This document shows positions 43,461 to 52,108 of a DNA stretch of 64,000 nt, one piece after another (the stretch's first letter is position 1; each line of letters opens with the position of its first letter). The notes beneath the pieces were generated by a model. The model had not been told where the DNA came from. It made no database searches and was given only the letters and a program-made list of their open reading frames with translations. The DNA lies in the NCBI GenBank assembly GCA_020722685.1, contig DYKH01000003.1, positions 61,846 to 125,845 of the forward strand, written 5' to 3'. Both the position numbers and the translations under genes were made by a program. Source of the DNA: Caldithrix sp. Its GTDB lineage: Bacteria; KSB1; UBA2214; DYKH01.

Positions 43461-44789
43461 CTACGGTGCGTGTTTGAAAATTTGCCGCAACGACTCAATG
43501 CTTTGTGCAAAATCTGCCTTTTCTTTAATCCCTTGCCGAAGGTGAGTCTTCAGTCTCTCAATGTGGTCCAAAGCAAAATCGATGCGCGGATTATTGCCGC
43601 GCACATAGGCGCCAATGTTGATCAAATCTTCGGCTTCAGCATAAGTTGCCAAGGTCTCCCGAGCTTTGGCCGCCAATTGCTGGTGTTCAGCGTCGATCAC
43701 GTCGACCATCAAGCGGCTAACGCTGCTCAGCACGTCCACCGCGGGATAATGGTTTTGCGCCGCGATCTTTCTCGACAGCACCAGATGGCCGTCCAATATG
43801 GAGCGAACCGTGTCTGCCACCGGATCGTTCATGTCATCGCTCTCCACCAATACGGTGTAAAAGCCGGTGATGCTGCCTTTATCCGACGTTCCCGATCTCT
43901 CCAACAAACGCGGCAGTAATGCATAAACAGAAGGCGTATAGCCTTTGGTGGTCGGCGGCTCTCCAATTGCCAAGCCGATCTCTCTTTGCGCCATCGCCAC
44001 CCGGGTGATGGAATCCATCATCAAGATCACTCTCCGTCCCTGATCACGGAAATACTCGGCAATCGTGGTGGCGATTTGAGCGCCGCGAATGCGCAGCACT
44101 GCCGCTTGGTCGGAAGTGACAACCACAACCACCGACCGTCGCAAACCTTCTTCGCCCAGATCCCTTTCGATAAACTCTCGAACCTCGCGCCCACGCTCGC
44201 CGATGAGGGCGATCACGTTGATGTCTGCTGAGCTGTTGCGGGCGATCATGCCCAAAAGGACGCTTTTGCCGACTCCGCTGCCGGCAAAAATTCCCAGGCG
44301 TTGACCTTCGCCGCAGGTCACCAAACTGTCGATGGCGCGAATGCCGGTTGCTAACGGTTCGGCAATGCGCGGTCGTTTCAGCGGAGCCGGAGGCTGGCGA
44401 TGCACCTGGAACGGCGTGAGCGCCTCGAGAGGCCCAAGATCATCGATCGGCTTGCCGAATCCGTCGAGGATGCGGCCCAAAAGGGATTCGCCGACTCCTA
44501 CGGTCATTTGCTGGTGGGAGGACTCGACCTTGCAGCCAATGCCGACGCCGTGGGTGTTTTCGAACGGCATTAGCAAAATCCTGCGATCTTTGATGCCGAC
44601 TACTTCTGCAGCTATTTTCCTACTGCCCACACGGGGAGTGATCCAGCAGATGTCTCCCACGGAAACGTTTGGCCCTTGGGATTCAACCAGTAGGCCGGAA
44701 ACTTTGCTCACCACTCCCAAATAACGGATGGGATCAAAACCGTCCAGGAGGTCAAGCAGCGATTGTAGAGGCAGCATTTCAGGCAGCAT
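43461..44789 (-). CDS. fliI: FliI, flagellar export ATPase
   Basis: FliI is the hexameric ATPase of the export apparatus. The 442-aa protein has the Walker A GIFAGSGVGKSVLLGMIAR, the Walker B VILMMDSITRVAMAQREIG and the family segment EPPTTKGYTPSVYALLPRL. The N-terminal beta-barrel reads VSKVSGLLVESQGPNVSVG. Its start overlaps the fliH end by 11 bp. Confidence 0.97.
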   Translation of the reverse strand: MLPEMLPLQSLLDLLDGFDPIRYLGVVSKVSGLLVESQGPNVSVGDICWITPRVGSRKIAAEVVGIKDRRILLMPFENTHGVGIGCKVESSHQQMTVGVGESLLGRILDGFGKPIDDLGPLEALTPFQVHRQPPAPLKRPRIAEPLATGIRAIDSLVTCGEGQRLGIFAGSGVGKSVLLGMIARNSSADINVIALIGERGREVREFIERDLGEEGLRRSVVVVVTSDQAAVLRIRGAQIATTIAEYFRDQGRRVILMMDSITRVAMAQREIGLAIGEPPTTKGYTPSVYALLPRLLERSGTSDKGSITGFYTVLVESDDMNDPVADTVRSILDGHLVLSRKIAAQNHYPAVDVLSSVSRLMVDVIDAEHQQLAAKARETLATYAEAEDLINIGAYVRGNNPRIDFALDHIERLKTHLRQGIKEKADFAQSIESLRQIFKHAP

Positions 44790-45435
44790 CTTGTCCCTCC
44801 TGAGCGCCGTTCAAATGCTCTTCCAGAAGCGATTCGATCAAGCTAAATTGGCTCTCGATGCGGGCATCGATGATGCCGCCCGGCGTCTTGATCATGCAGC
44901 CGCCCTGGCCGATGCTTGCATTCGTCTCCAAAGTCCATTTGCAGTTACTCGCCTTTGCTGCGGTCAATTCTGCCCAGTGTTCTTCAACAGTCGCTTTGTC
45001 GGCGGGATTGACTTGTATCTCGATCCGCGTCTCTTCATTGATTGAAGTCAAGGCCTTTTGGACCGTTCGGGTGACAACCTCGGGATCGACTTTTATCTCC
45101 GCATTGAGAATCTTGCGGGCGATGGCAAAGGATAGGGCGGTTATTTTTCGTTCACATCGAGAAAGGATACTCTGTACGTCTTCAAAATGAGCTGCGAGTG
45201 CTCGATCGATCTGGGTCAACAATTGGATCGTTTGTTCCTTGAGCCGGTTTTCTGCCTCTTTGGCGGCGAGTTCTTGAGCACGCAATCGAATCTCTTCTTT
45301 TATAACGGAGGCTCTGCTCATCGCCTGCCGCGCGGCCTTTTCCTCGCGTTCCTTGTCATGGCCGGTGGACAACTCCGGCTCGATCCAGTGCACGAACTTG
45401 ATCGGCTTTGGCAATTTGATCGAGTTCTCAAACAT
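44779..45435 (-). CDS. fliH: FliH, export ATPase regulator
   Basis: FliH binds FliI and links it to the C-ring. The 218-aa protein has a long charged helix (about residues 25-90, Glu/Ala/Arg-rich) and a C-terminal domain like the V/F-ATPase delta/E subunit (LSFAIARKILNAEIKVDPEVV, ASIGQGGCMIKTPGGIIDARI). It overlaps fliG by 8 bp and fliI by 11 bp. Confidence 0.92.
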   Translation of the reverse strand: MFENSIKLPKPIKFVHWIEPELSTGHDKEREEKAARQAMSRASVIKEEIRLRAQELAAKEAENRLKEQTIQLLTQIDRALAAHFEDVQSILSRCERKITALSFAIARKILNAEIKVDPEVVTRTVQKALTSINEETRIEIQVNPADKATVEEHWAELTAAKASNCKWTLETNASIGQGGCMIKTPGGIIDARIESQFSLIESLLEEHLNGAQEGQDAA

Positions 45436-46426
45436 AAATATCGCCTTTCTCGCCGGTGGGAATGACGATTTCTCCCGCCTCTACCAAAGACTTGATAGTC
45501 ATGGCGATTTTTAGCTGGGCCGCTTCTACGTCCCGTAGGCGCACCTTTGTCAAATAGCCGATCTCTTCTTCCAGCATCGCTTTCGCCCGCTCAGACATGT
45601 TTTCAAACAGGCGATTCTTAAGCTCGGTCCTGGAAACCTTCAAGGCCATGGCCAATTCCTTGAACTCCAAGTCTTTCAATATCCTTTGCACGTCCTTGTC
45701 TTCTAGCTGCAGGATGAGCTCAAAGGTGTACATCCGCTTTTCGATCTCTTTGGCAAGATCCGGATCGAACTCCGAGAGCGCTTTGAGTGCGCTTGCGGAA
45801 ATGCTTTGTCCCGTGTGGTTGAGGATATTAGCGGCTTTTTCTTCGCCACTGAACTTTTCTTGATTGGTTCTCTTGCCAAAAGAGACAGAGAAGCCTTTCT
45901 CGATTTCCGCGACCAAAGTGTTGTCTATGGACTTGAGAGTGGCCACGCGCCGAATCACGTCATTTCGCAGGGCTTCGTCGAATTTTGATATGATCGCACC
46001 CGCCTTCTCGGAACCCATTTGCGATAGGATAAAGGCGATGGTCTGCGGATGCTCTTCCAGCAGCATGTTAAAAAAGCTTTCCGGATTGTGGCTTTCGATA
46101 GCGTCCAGATCGACAAGGTCCGCCGAGCGGGAAACTCTTTCGATAATTTTTAAAGCCTGCGCCGTGTCGAGAGCCTCAGAGAGGACTTCCTTTGCATAGC
46201 CGATTCCGCCGGCAGCGATGAACTTTTGCGCCGCCATCATGTCGGCGAACTCTTGAACCACCTCCATGATGTTTTCCGAAGGCACGTTTTCCAGCAAAGT
46301 CATCTCTCGAGTTAGAATCTCGATCTCGCTATCATTCAATTCGCGCAGCACCGCAGCCGCCGCCTTGGTTCCCATGCCAATCAATAAGATGGCTGCTTTT
46401 CTAACACCTGTATAGAATGGATTCAT
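45428..46426 (-). CDS. fliG: FliG, flagellar motor switch protein
   Basis: FliG transmits torque between MotA and the rotor. The 332-aa protein starts YTGVRKAAILLIGMGTKAAAA and has the middle ARM-like domain (EHPQTIAFILSQMGSEKAGAI). The C-terminal torque helix carries the charged residues in FKELAMALKVSRTELKNRLF and MSERAKAMLEEEIGYL. Length matches the family (~335). Confidence 0.97.
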   Translation of the reverse strand: MNPFYTGVRKAAILLIGMGTKAAAAVLRELNDSEIEILTREMTLLENVPSENIMEVVQEFADMMAAQKFIAAGGIGYAKEVLSEALDTAQALKIIERVSRSADLVDLDAIESHNPESFFNMLLEEHPQTIAFILSQMGSEKAGAIISKFDEALRNDVIRRVATLKSIDNTLVAEIEKGFSVSFGKRTNQEKFSGEEKAANILNHTGQSISASALKALSEFDPDLAKEIEKRMYTFELILQLEDKDVQRILKDLEFKELAMALKVSRTELKNRLFENMSERAKAMLEEEIGYLTKVRLRDVEAAQLKIAMTIKSLVEAGEIVIPTGEKGDIYV

Positions 46427-46456
46427 CGAATTGCTACCGACAACGGTCTTGGGTGG

Positions 46457-46684
46457 TTAATACTTGTAGCCTGCAACAGACCCCGCTTTGCGTAGGCGAA
46501 GGCTCCACATCTTATTCCATTCATCAAAATAGTCGCTTGCCGCAGACTCGACCTGATTATCCACGCCATAAATGGCGCACCTTGGTGAATATCGATCATA
46601 CTTTGGACGGCTGTCCCGAACCGGCTCTACTGCCAGACGCTCCCAAAGCACGGGCATTGTACCGGTCATGCAGGAGTTTGCCAT
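46457..46684 (-). CDS. Possible small protein between fliF and fliG
   Basis: A 75-codon frame begins just after fliF (MANSCMTGTMPVLWERLAVE) and ends DEWNKMWSLRLRKAGSVAGYKY. The composition looks protein-like but there is no clear ribosome-binding site and I recognise no family. fliF and fliG are usually adjacent, so this may be a small gene, a remnant, or chance. Confidence 0.25.
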   Translation of the reverse strand: MANSCMTGTMPVLWERLAVEPVRDSRPKYDRYSPRCAIYGVDNQVESAASDYFDEWNKMWSLRLRKAGSVAGYKY

Positions 46685-46699
46685 GATCACGTTAAAACT

Positions 46700-48271
46700 T
46701 TACGACTTTTCCATCATCCACGACCTGATCAGCAGGGCCGTATCTGCGGGATTCTGTTCGACAAACTGAACCAGCTCTTTTTGTTCTGACGGCTTTCGTT
46801 CCTTGAGAGCGAAGCGAACAGGGGACTCGCTACTTTCCAGTTCCGCACTGGCAGGAGCGCCATCCGCACCACTGCTCCCGGAGGGGCGTTGCAGCGTAGG
46901 CGACGCGGCAGCAACGTTGGCCTTTTGCCAGGCTTCCTTGGCTTTTGACAGCTTGGAGCGCAAGACAAAGATACCGACCATGACGATAATACCCACAATA
47001 AGCTTTTGAATAAGAGGCGTCCAGCGATACACCCAATCCATCTTGTCGGTTTTCTGGTCGTCAGCCCACTCCGGCTTCTCGAAGGGCAAATTCTGAATGT
47101 CCAACTGATCCCCGCGGGAAGTATTTAAGCCGACTGCGTTGCGTACCAGGCTTGCCAAGCGGGAAAGCTCATCGGGAGTGCGCTCTTGGTATCTGCTGAC
47201 CGTCTTGCCGTCCGCCCCCGTCTCCTCTATCTGGCGTCCGTTCACCAAGACGGCGACGGAAAGCCTCGTGATGCTGCCCACGTCACCGACGATGTGCTCG
47301 ATGCTTTTGGGCACCTGATAATTGGTGACCGAATGCTCACTGGTATTCTCGCCACCTCGGGCGCTATCTTGGTTGCTTTGTGTCTCAACTTCCTCGCTCA
47401 ATACCACCACATTGTCCGCTTGGATGATTTCGTTGGTTTTTTCGATCCGGCGAAAATCCAGCTCGGCCCGAACGCGAATAATCGCGTTGCCGTGACCGAC
47501 GACCGGATTCAGCATGCTTTCGACCTTTTCTTCCAAGTAGGACTCGACGCGCAACTGGGTCTCCAGTTGTCCTTGGGTCAATCCGGCTAAGGACTCGGGC
47601 CGGCGATTCTTGGACAAAACGTTGCCGTGATCATCGACAATGGTGACGTTTTCGCTCTCCAATCCTTCCACGCTTCCGCTTACCAGCAAAGCGATGCCAT
47701 TTACCTGCTCCTCGCTCAATCTGCCGCGCCCGCGCAAGGAAAGAAAGACCGATGCAGTTGTTTCCTTTTGGTCCTCCTTGAACAGTCGTTCTTTGGGCAA
47801 AACAATGTGCACACGCGCTTTGGTCACTTCCGGCATAGTTTGAATCGTCCGGGACAGCTCGCCTTCCAAGGCACGCCGATAGTTTATTTGTTGCACAAAC
47901 TCGGAAATGCCGATGTCCTTTTTATCGAAAATCTCATATCCCAGCCCCGAGCTGGACGGGAGGCTTTTCGCGGCGAGCTTCATGCGCCATTCATATATTT
48001 GGGCGCGGGGAATCAAGATGCTTCTCCCACCCTGTTCGATTTGATAAGGCACCTTGTTGCTGCGAAGCTCTTCCAGCATTGCCTGTGCGTCAACCGGATC
48101 GAGATCGTTGGCCAGCACGGCAAAATCAGGTTGGGTCGCCCATTTGATGACTGCCAAGGTTCCAACAATAGTCAGGGCAAAAATCATGACCATGGTCACC
48201 CGTTGGGCCGGAGAAAGGTATTTGAAGGGCTCGATTAAGCGCAGTCGAAGATTTGCAAGCAGTTCGGGCAT
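46700..48271 (-). CDS. fliF: FliF, flagellar MS-ring protein
   Basis: FliF forms the MS ring, the first basal-body structure. The 523-aa protein has an N-terminal membrane helix (about residues 24-44, VTMVMIFALTIVGTLAVIKW) and two ring-building motifs with GRSILIPRAQIYEWRMKLA and GLGYEIFDKKDIGISEFVQQ. The periplasmic part includes ARVHIVLPKERLF. A second membrane helix (LIQKLIVGIIVMVGIFVL, about 425-445) precedes the FliG-binding tail. Confidence 0.97.
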   Translation of the reverse strand: MPELLANLRLRLIEPFKYLSPAQRVTMVMIFALTIVGTLAVIKWATQPDFAVLANDLDPVDAQAMLEELRSNKVPYQIEQGGRSILIPRAQIYEWRMKLAAKSLPSSSGLGYEIFDKKDIGISEFVQQINYRRALEGELSRTIQTMPEVTKARVHIVLPKERLFKEDQKETTASVFLSLRGRGRLSEEQVNGIALLVSGSVEGLESENVTIVDDHGNVLSKNRRPESLAGLTQGQLETQLRVESYLEEKVESMLNPVVGHGNAIIRVRAELDFRRIEKTNEIIQADNVVVLSEEVETQSNQDSARGGENTSEHSVTNYQVPKSIEHIVGDVGSITRLSVAVLVNGRQIEETGADGKTVSRYQERTPDELSRLASLVRNAVGLNTSRGDQLDIQNLPFEKPEWADDQKTDKMDWVYRWTPLIQKLIVGIIVMVGIFVLRSKLSKAKEAWQKANVAAASPTLQRPSGSSGADGAPASAELESSESPVRFALKERKPSEQKELVQFVEQNPADTALLIRSWMMEKS

Positions 48272-48329
48272 CCGATCCTATTTCCTATGGTAATATGGCG
48301 TCCTCAATCATCGTTCGGTTCAAGCTCCG

Positions 48330-48629
48330 TTACATTTGCATTTTCATGATCTCACGATAAGCATCCAGCAGCTTGTTTCTGACTTCCAACACCAACTCCA
48401 GGCTAACGCTCGCTTTTTCCGCGGCAATCATCACGTCATGGACGTCTTCTATTTCTCCTTTGACGAATTGATTCGCCACGTTCGCGGCGTTGAGCTGCAA
48501 ATCGTTGGCGTCATTCAAGGCTTCTTTCACGCGGTCGCCAAAGCCGGCGGCCCCCGGCGAGGCTTTGGAAGCATTGGGGGCGGACTCGTTGATAAGCAAG
48601 CTGCCCGATAGCGGATTGATGGAACTCAT
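48330..48629 (-). CDS. fliE: FliE, hook-basal body adaptor
   Basis: FliE joins the MS ring to the rod. The 99-aa product has the family C-terminus: VNQFVKGEIEDVHDVMIAAE, then KASVSLELVLEVRNKLLDAY and EIMKMQM. Length fits (~100). AGGA 8 nt upstream supports the start. It precedes fliF by 58 bp. Confidence 0.95.
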   Translation of the reverse strand: MSSINPLSGSLLINESAPNASKASPGAAGFGDRVKEALNDANDLQLNAANVANQFVKGEIEDVHDVMIAAEKASVSLELVLEVRNKLLDAYREIMKMQM

Positions 48630-48658
48630 TGGCTGAATCCTTGTGTCTGTTGCCCATT

Positions 48659-49027
48659 CTATGAGGTCAGATCAAGTCGATTGCCGAGGACGGCATCGCG
48701 GGTCACCGCTCCTTGGGTCTCATAGGCATTCACTCCCCATTTCGAGCCACCGACCGGAAAAAGCTGCTTCAGCATAGCCTGTTCTTCCGAGGTCAATACA
48801 TCTGCCAGCGCTTTGGGTGAATTCCGCTCCAAAGCGTCGGCTCGGGTCGAATGCAGCGGTACATTGGCTTCGGCCTTTCTCTTCTGGACATCCGATATGG
48901 AGGTGGTAAAGGACGCCGCGTCGCCGCCTGACGGGGCCACGCTCTTCCGTACCAATTCATTTTGTTCCCGGCTGTTCCGTAGCTCCTCCATGGGATAACG
49001 AGTATAGGCTTGTGATTCGATTTTCAT
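48659..49027 (-). CDS. Conserved-position unknown protein between flgC and fliE
   Basis: A 122-aa hydrophilic protein with no membrane helix or signal. The N-terminal two-thirds look disordered (NSREQNELVRKSVAPSGGD). A short C-terminal block, LTSEEQAMLKQLFPVGG and KWGVNAYE, looks structured and is the best seed for a search. The gene has a plausible ribosome-binding site and lies between flgC and fliE with ~25-bp gaps, so it is probably a genuine flagellar-operon protein. flgC and fliE are usually neighbours. Function unknown. Confidence 0.65.
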   Translation of the reverse strand: MKIESQAYTRYPMEELRNSREQNELVRKSVAPSGGDAASFTTSISDVQKRKAEANVPLHSTRADALERNSPKALADVLTSEEQAMLKQLFPVGGSKWGVNAYETQGAVTRDAVLGNRLDLTS

Positions 49028-49050
49028 GGCGAAATTCCCATTCCCTTCAG

Positions 49051-49551
49051 CTATATTTCCAGTGCCTTCTTGAACATGTCTTTGGCCGCCTGCAGCACAG
49101 TGGCGTTGGCTTCATAGGCCCGTCCCGCCGATATGAGCTTGACCATCTCCCCTATTGAATCGATGTCGGCTACCTCCACATAGCCTTGGTCGTTGGCCTT
49201 GGGATGCTCAGGGGCATAAATGAGCTTGGTCTGTTGAATCTCGGCCTCAGCCACTTCCGCCCTGACTGCGGACGGCCCATCGGTCATCTGAGCAGAGGAT
49301 GGAAAGCCCGAGCGATGCTGTGGTGAAATCCTTGCCAGCTCCAACTTGACGTGATTCACCATGCGCTGAAATCTGCTGCGAGACTCGGCGGCCAGAAAAT
49401 AGACCTCTTTGGCCTTGTACGGCTGACCGGTCTCAGCATCGACGCTCTCCTCATTGGCAATGTTTTGCGCCCGCACTTCCAGGTTCTTTCGCTGAGCGCT
49501 CAATCCCGAGGCGCTGACATCAAAAACTCCAAATATCCTGCCTATCGCCAT
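49051..49551 (-). CDS. flgC: FlgC, flagellar proximal rod protein
   Basis: FlgC is a proximal rod protein. The 166-aa product starts IGRIFGVFDVSASGLSAQRK with the rod motif VRAQNIANEES. It ends with the C-terminal helix EMVKLISAGRAYEANATVLQ and AAKDMFKKALEI, as in FlgC. It is 20 bp after flgB. Confidence 0.95.
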   Translation of the reverse strand: MAIGRIFGVFDVSASGLSAQRKNLEVRAQNIANEESVDAETGQPYKAKEVYFLAAESRSRFQRMVNHVKLELARISPQHRSGFPSSAQMTDGPSAVRAEVAEAEIQQTKLIYAPEHPKANDQGYVEVADIDSIGEMVKLISAGRAYEANATVLQAAKDMFKKALEI

Positions 49552-49571
49552 CTTCCCTCACTCCGCCATTG

Positions 49572-49982
49572 CTACACGCGACCACGAATGACCATTTGCA
49601 ACGCCTTGAACTTGGCTGCCACCAGCTTGGAAGTCGCCATATAGTAGAGCTGGTTTGCCGCCGACTTGGCCATCTCTTGATCGATATCGACGTTGTTCTC
49701 TCCACTCATCAGGTTTTGCGACTCGTCAGTTACCCAGGTCGGATTGGCCGAGGGACTCTCTCCTCCAAGTGGGATATGTCGCTCCTCGGTTCGTAAGCCT
49801 GTCAGGTCGTTTTGATCGCCTCTCTCTTGTAGCATCTTGGCAAAATCCACGTCCTTCGCCTGGTAGCCCGGAGTCGAGACATTGGCAATATTCTCGGCAA
49901 TGGCTTTCTGTCTCGCGGCGTATGCATCGAGCACTCGGGCAAAACCAGATACATTAAGTTTATTGAATAGGGTATCGAGCAC
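49572..49982 (-). CDS. flgB: FlgB, flagellar proximal rod protein
   Basis: FlgB is a proximal rod protein and heads the structural operon. The 136-aa product has AARQKAIAENIANVSTPGYQ near the start and the C-terminal NNVDIDQEMAKSAANQLYYM helix. The start codon is GTG with only a weak ribosome-binding site. The promoter for the long operon should lie in the ~390 bp upstream. Confidence 0.95.
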   Translation of the reverse strand: MLDTLFNKLNVSGFARVLDAYAARQKAIAENIANVSTPGYQAKDVDFAKMLQERGDQNDLTGLRTEERHIPLGGESPSANPTWVTDESQNLMSGENNVDIDQEMAKSAANQLYYMATSKLVAAKFKALQMVIRGRV

Positions 49983-50374
49983 CGATTCGCTCTTTGATCA
50001 TTGGTCAGAGTATTACAGCCACAGAAAGTTATTCCGGTAACCAGAAGACAGGGCGGAACACATTTCATCAATCACGGCACAAAATCATCGGCAAGCTGCG
50101 AGGGCATCCCGTAAAGCGCCCCCAAATGACAGACCGCCGACCTGTTGCCGTCGCGGAAAAGGCAAAGCCTATGCCACCACCCTGGGTCGGAGGCGCCGAA
50201 AAAAGCGGTTGTTTTAAAGGGAATTAAAGGGCAGGAAAAACGCTGGTGAAATTGAGAAGCTTAAGCCGGACGGAAAAAAATTACATCTGATAGGTATTTT
50301 CTTCCCTCGGAGCAGCGAGTGGAGCGCTACGCTGGCGCAGGCTGAGTGGATTTGCTTCTGTCCCGGTCCTGGTT
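49983..50374. other. Gap upstream of flgB
   Basis: No gene. The main flagellar operon promoter is expected here. I see GC-rich stretches and TTGCCGATGATTT near 50090 on the minus strand, which resembles a sigma-28 -10 box, but no matching -35. No clean sigma-70 or sigma-54 site was found. Confidence 0.35.
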
Positions 50375-51133
50375 CTATACAGCTTTTTGAGCATTGCCGG
50401 AATGAATGGGCAAATGGATTACGACTTTGGTGCCGACTGATTTCTGACTTTCAATGTGAATTGCGCCACCGTGGAAACTGACATAATTGCGTGCAATGAC
50501 CAAGCCCAAACCGCGCCCGTCATGCTTGGTGGTATAAAAGGGCGTAAACAGCTTCTTGACTGCTTCTTCATCCATACCGCCCCCGGTGTCGCCAATCGTA
50601 ATCAGGATTTCTTGCGGCTTGGTTCCCTCCGGCGGTCCACTGAGCTTTAGTGAAACAAATATCTCACCGCCGGCTCGCACGGCGTCCATCGCATTGTCTA
50701 AAACCCGGGTCAACGCATGCTGTAACAAGACCAAGTCGACTTGCGCGACCGCCGATTCACCCAGGCCGGCAAATTGAACCTTCACGTCCCGTCCGCGAAA
50801 ATATTGTCGCACCACCTTCTCAACAAAGGGAGACACCTCGATGTCAATAAAGGTCGGACGCACCGGCTTGGTCAGCAAATACAGGTCTTCAATAAAACTG
50901 TCGATTCGCTCGATGCACTGATTTATCGTTCTCAGCTTTTCCACATCAAAGCGGTCCTTGACCTCGTCTTGCAGCATCGACAGGGTGCCGGCTATGCCCG
51001 CCAACGGATTGCGGATTTCATCGGCAATGGACCTTGCCATTTGCGCAAGCCAGCGATAGTCAGCCGGAATGATGGCCGCTTCATTCTGCTGAGAAACGGT
51101 CGTGGAGTGGCTACCCTTGTGGATCATCGCCAT
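50375..51133 (-). CDS. Histidine-kinase-like protein lacking the phospho-acceptor histidine
   Basis: A 252-aa soluble protein with a HisKA-like helix and a complete HATPase domain: N box LTRVLDNAMDAVRAGG, G1 ITIGDTGGGMD, F box LFTPFYTTK and G2 GRGLGLVIARNYV. In the H box, normally HEIRNPL, the sequence reads DEIRNPL: aspartate D38 (codon GAT at 51020-51022) replaces histidine. It has no sensor or membrane domain. It may act as a phosphatase or regulatory partner. Position before flgB recalls kinases of the FlrB/FleS type, but no partner regulator is next to it. GGAG 9 nt upstream supports the start. Confidence 0.85.
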   Translation of the reverse strand: MAMIHKGSHSTTVSQQNEAAIIPADYRWLAQMARSIADEIRNPLAGIAGTLSMLQDEVKDRFDVEKLRTINQCIERIDSFIEDLYLLTKPVRPTFIDIEVSPFVEKVVRQYFRGRDVKVQFAGLGESAVAQVDLVLLQHALTRVLDNAMDAVRAGGEIFVSLKLSGPPEGTKPQEILITIGDTGGGMDEEAVKKLFTPFYTTKHDGRGLGLVIARNYVSFHGGAIHIESQKSVGTKVVIHLPIHSGNAQKAV

Positions 51134-51239
51134 TCTCTTTCACTCCCAAGGCAGCAGACACACAAATGAATTTAACAAACAAAACCGTTACCACTCTTTC
51201 TCCGCAAAACAATAGATGATCGAAAATCGGATTACAGGA

Positions 51240-51533
51240 CTATATGGTTTTGTGCTCATAGTCGAACGTGAGGACAACTTCTTCGCCACAGGTGCACTTG
51301 ATTTCAACGCCCGTGATAGTCCCTCTCCTCCTAAGGCATTTGATTTCCGGCGCGGCATGGCTTAATTCAATGGACTCCTCATCGCCTTCATCGCTGAGGT
51401 CTTCCATTCGATCCACCAAATCCTGACCTTTGACGATCTTGGGCGGTGATTTGGGTAGCTTTTCCGGCGCTTGGCGGCTTTTCATCCAGGTTGCCAGACT
51501 TTTCAAATGACCCTTTTTCTTTTCTAAGGCCAC
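51240..51533 (-). CDS. Unknown 97-aa protein with a CxC motif
   Basis: A basic N-terminus (LEKKKGHLKSLATWMKSR), an acidic middle (VDRMEDLSDEGDEESIE) and a C-terminal beta-like part (IKCLRRRGTITGVEIKC, TCGEEVVLTFDYEHKTI) with three cysteines. The GTG start has AGGAG 7 nt upstream, which supports translation. It lies just upstream of the kinase-like gene in the same direction. The fold may be a small beta barrel; function unknown. Confidence 0.6.
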   Translation of the reverse strand: MALEKKKGHLKSLATWMKSRQAPEKLPKSPPKIVKGQDLVDRMEDLSDEGDEESIELSHAAPEIKCLRRRGTITGVEIKCTCGEEVVLTFDYEHKTI

Positions 51534-52108
51534 GCTTGAGCTCCTTCATTCTCCAATAGAACTTTGGCATCGACAATATCAGCTCACAATAATTTCAGGG
51601 ATCTCGAAGAATCTGCTTCGCGCCAGCATCTGCATCGGTCGCCAGACACGTCGAATTTGCGGATCATGGACAGGCGGGCGCCCGACGTTATGCCTGAGAC
51701 ACTCATGGTATCGCATGTCTCCGCGCTCATGATCTCTTGTAGGTGAAACCCAAGGCTCTATAATATTACGCATTATATTATTGTTCTTTTGGCAAGATTT
51801 GGTGGGACAAGATGGCGTCTTGTCCTACCGTCAAATGCACCTTTGGTGCGCTAAGATCTACATCGGCCAAGCCCGGGCAAACTTTACATTTTTTTCGCGC
51901 GGCGGAGAACCTTTCCTTACTTGGTCATGACCGGGAACAGGGTTCGCCCTTACCGTGTGCCATTTGTGGGAGTCGGGTTTGTTCGCACCAAATGGCAGGA
52001 ATATTCCGGAGCGACTGGTAAACAATCAGCATGAGCTGAAAACACTCACCTACCGTCACGTCCACAGTACTGAAAAAGCCGCGAATTGCTGTCGAACTTG
52101 AACCGCTG
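51534..52108. other. Gap between yigZ and the 97-aa gene, holding repeat copy B
   Basis: About 575 bp without a gene. It contains the 106-bp dispersed element at 51751-51856. After the yigZ stop, a GC stretch followed by a short T-run near 52070 could be a weak terminator. Nothing else recognised. Confidence 0.45.
51751..51856 (-). repeat. Short dispersed palindromic element, copy B (106 bp)
   Basis: Inverted relative to copy A at 8784-8889. Differences are mainly point changes, such as a C-to-T in the central stem (ACAAGACGCC) and changes in the AT-rich end (TATAATATTACGCATTATA). The boundaries are the same in both copies, which argues for one defined element. Confidence 0.8.

Noticed and set aside
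50090..50215. GGCAAAGCC and nearby GC-rich motifs, recalling a cyclic-di-GMP (GEMM) riboswitch
   Set aside because: The conserved order of elements could not be matched on either strand, and the best-looking strand points away from any gene. A covariance-model search would be decisive.
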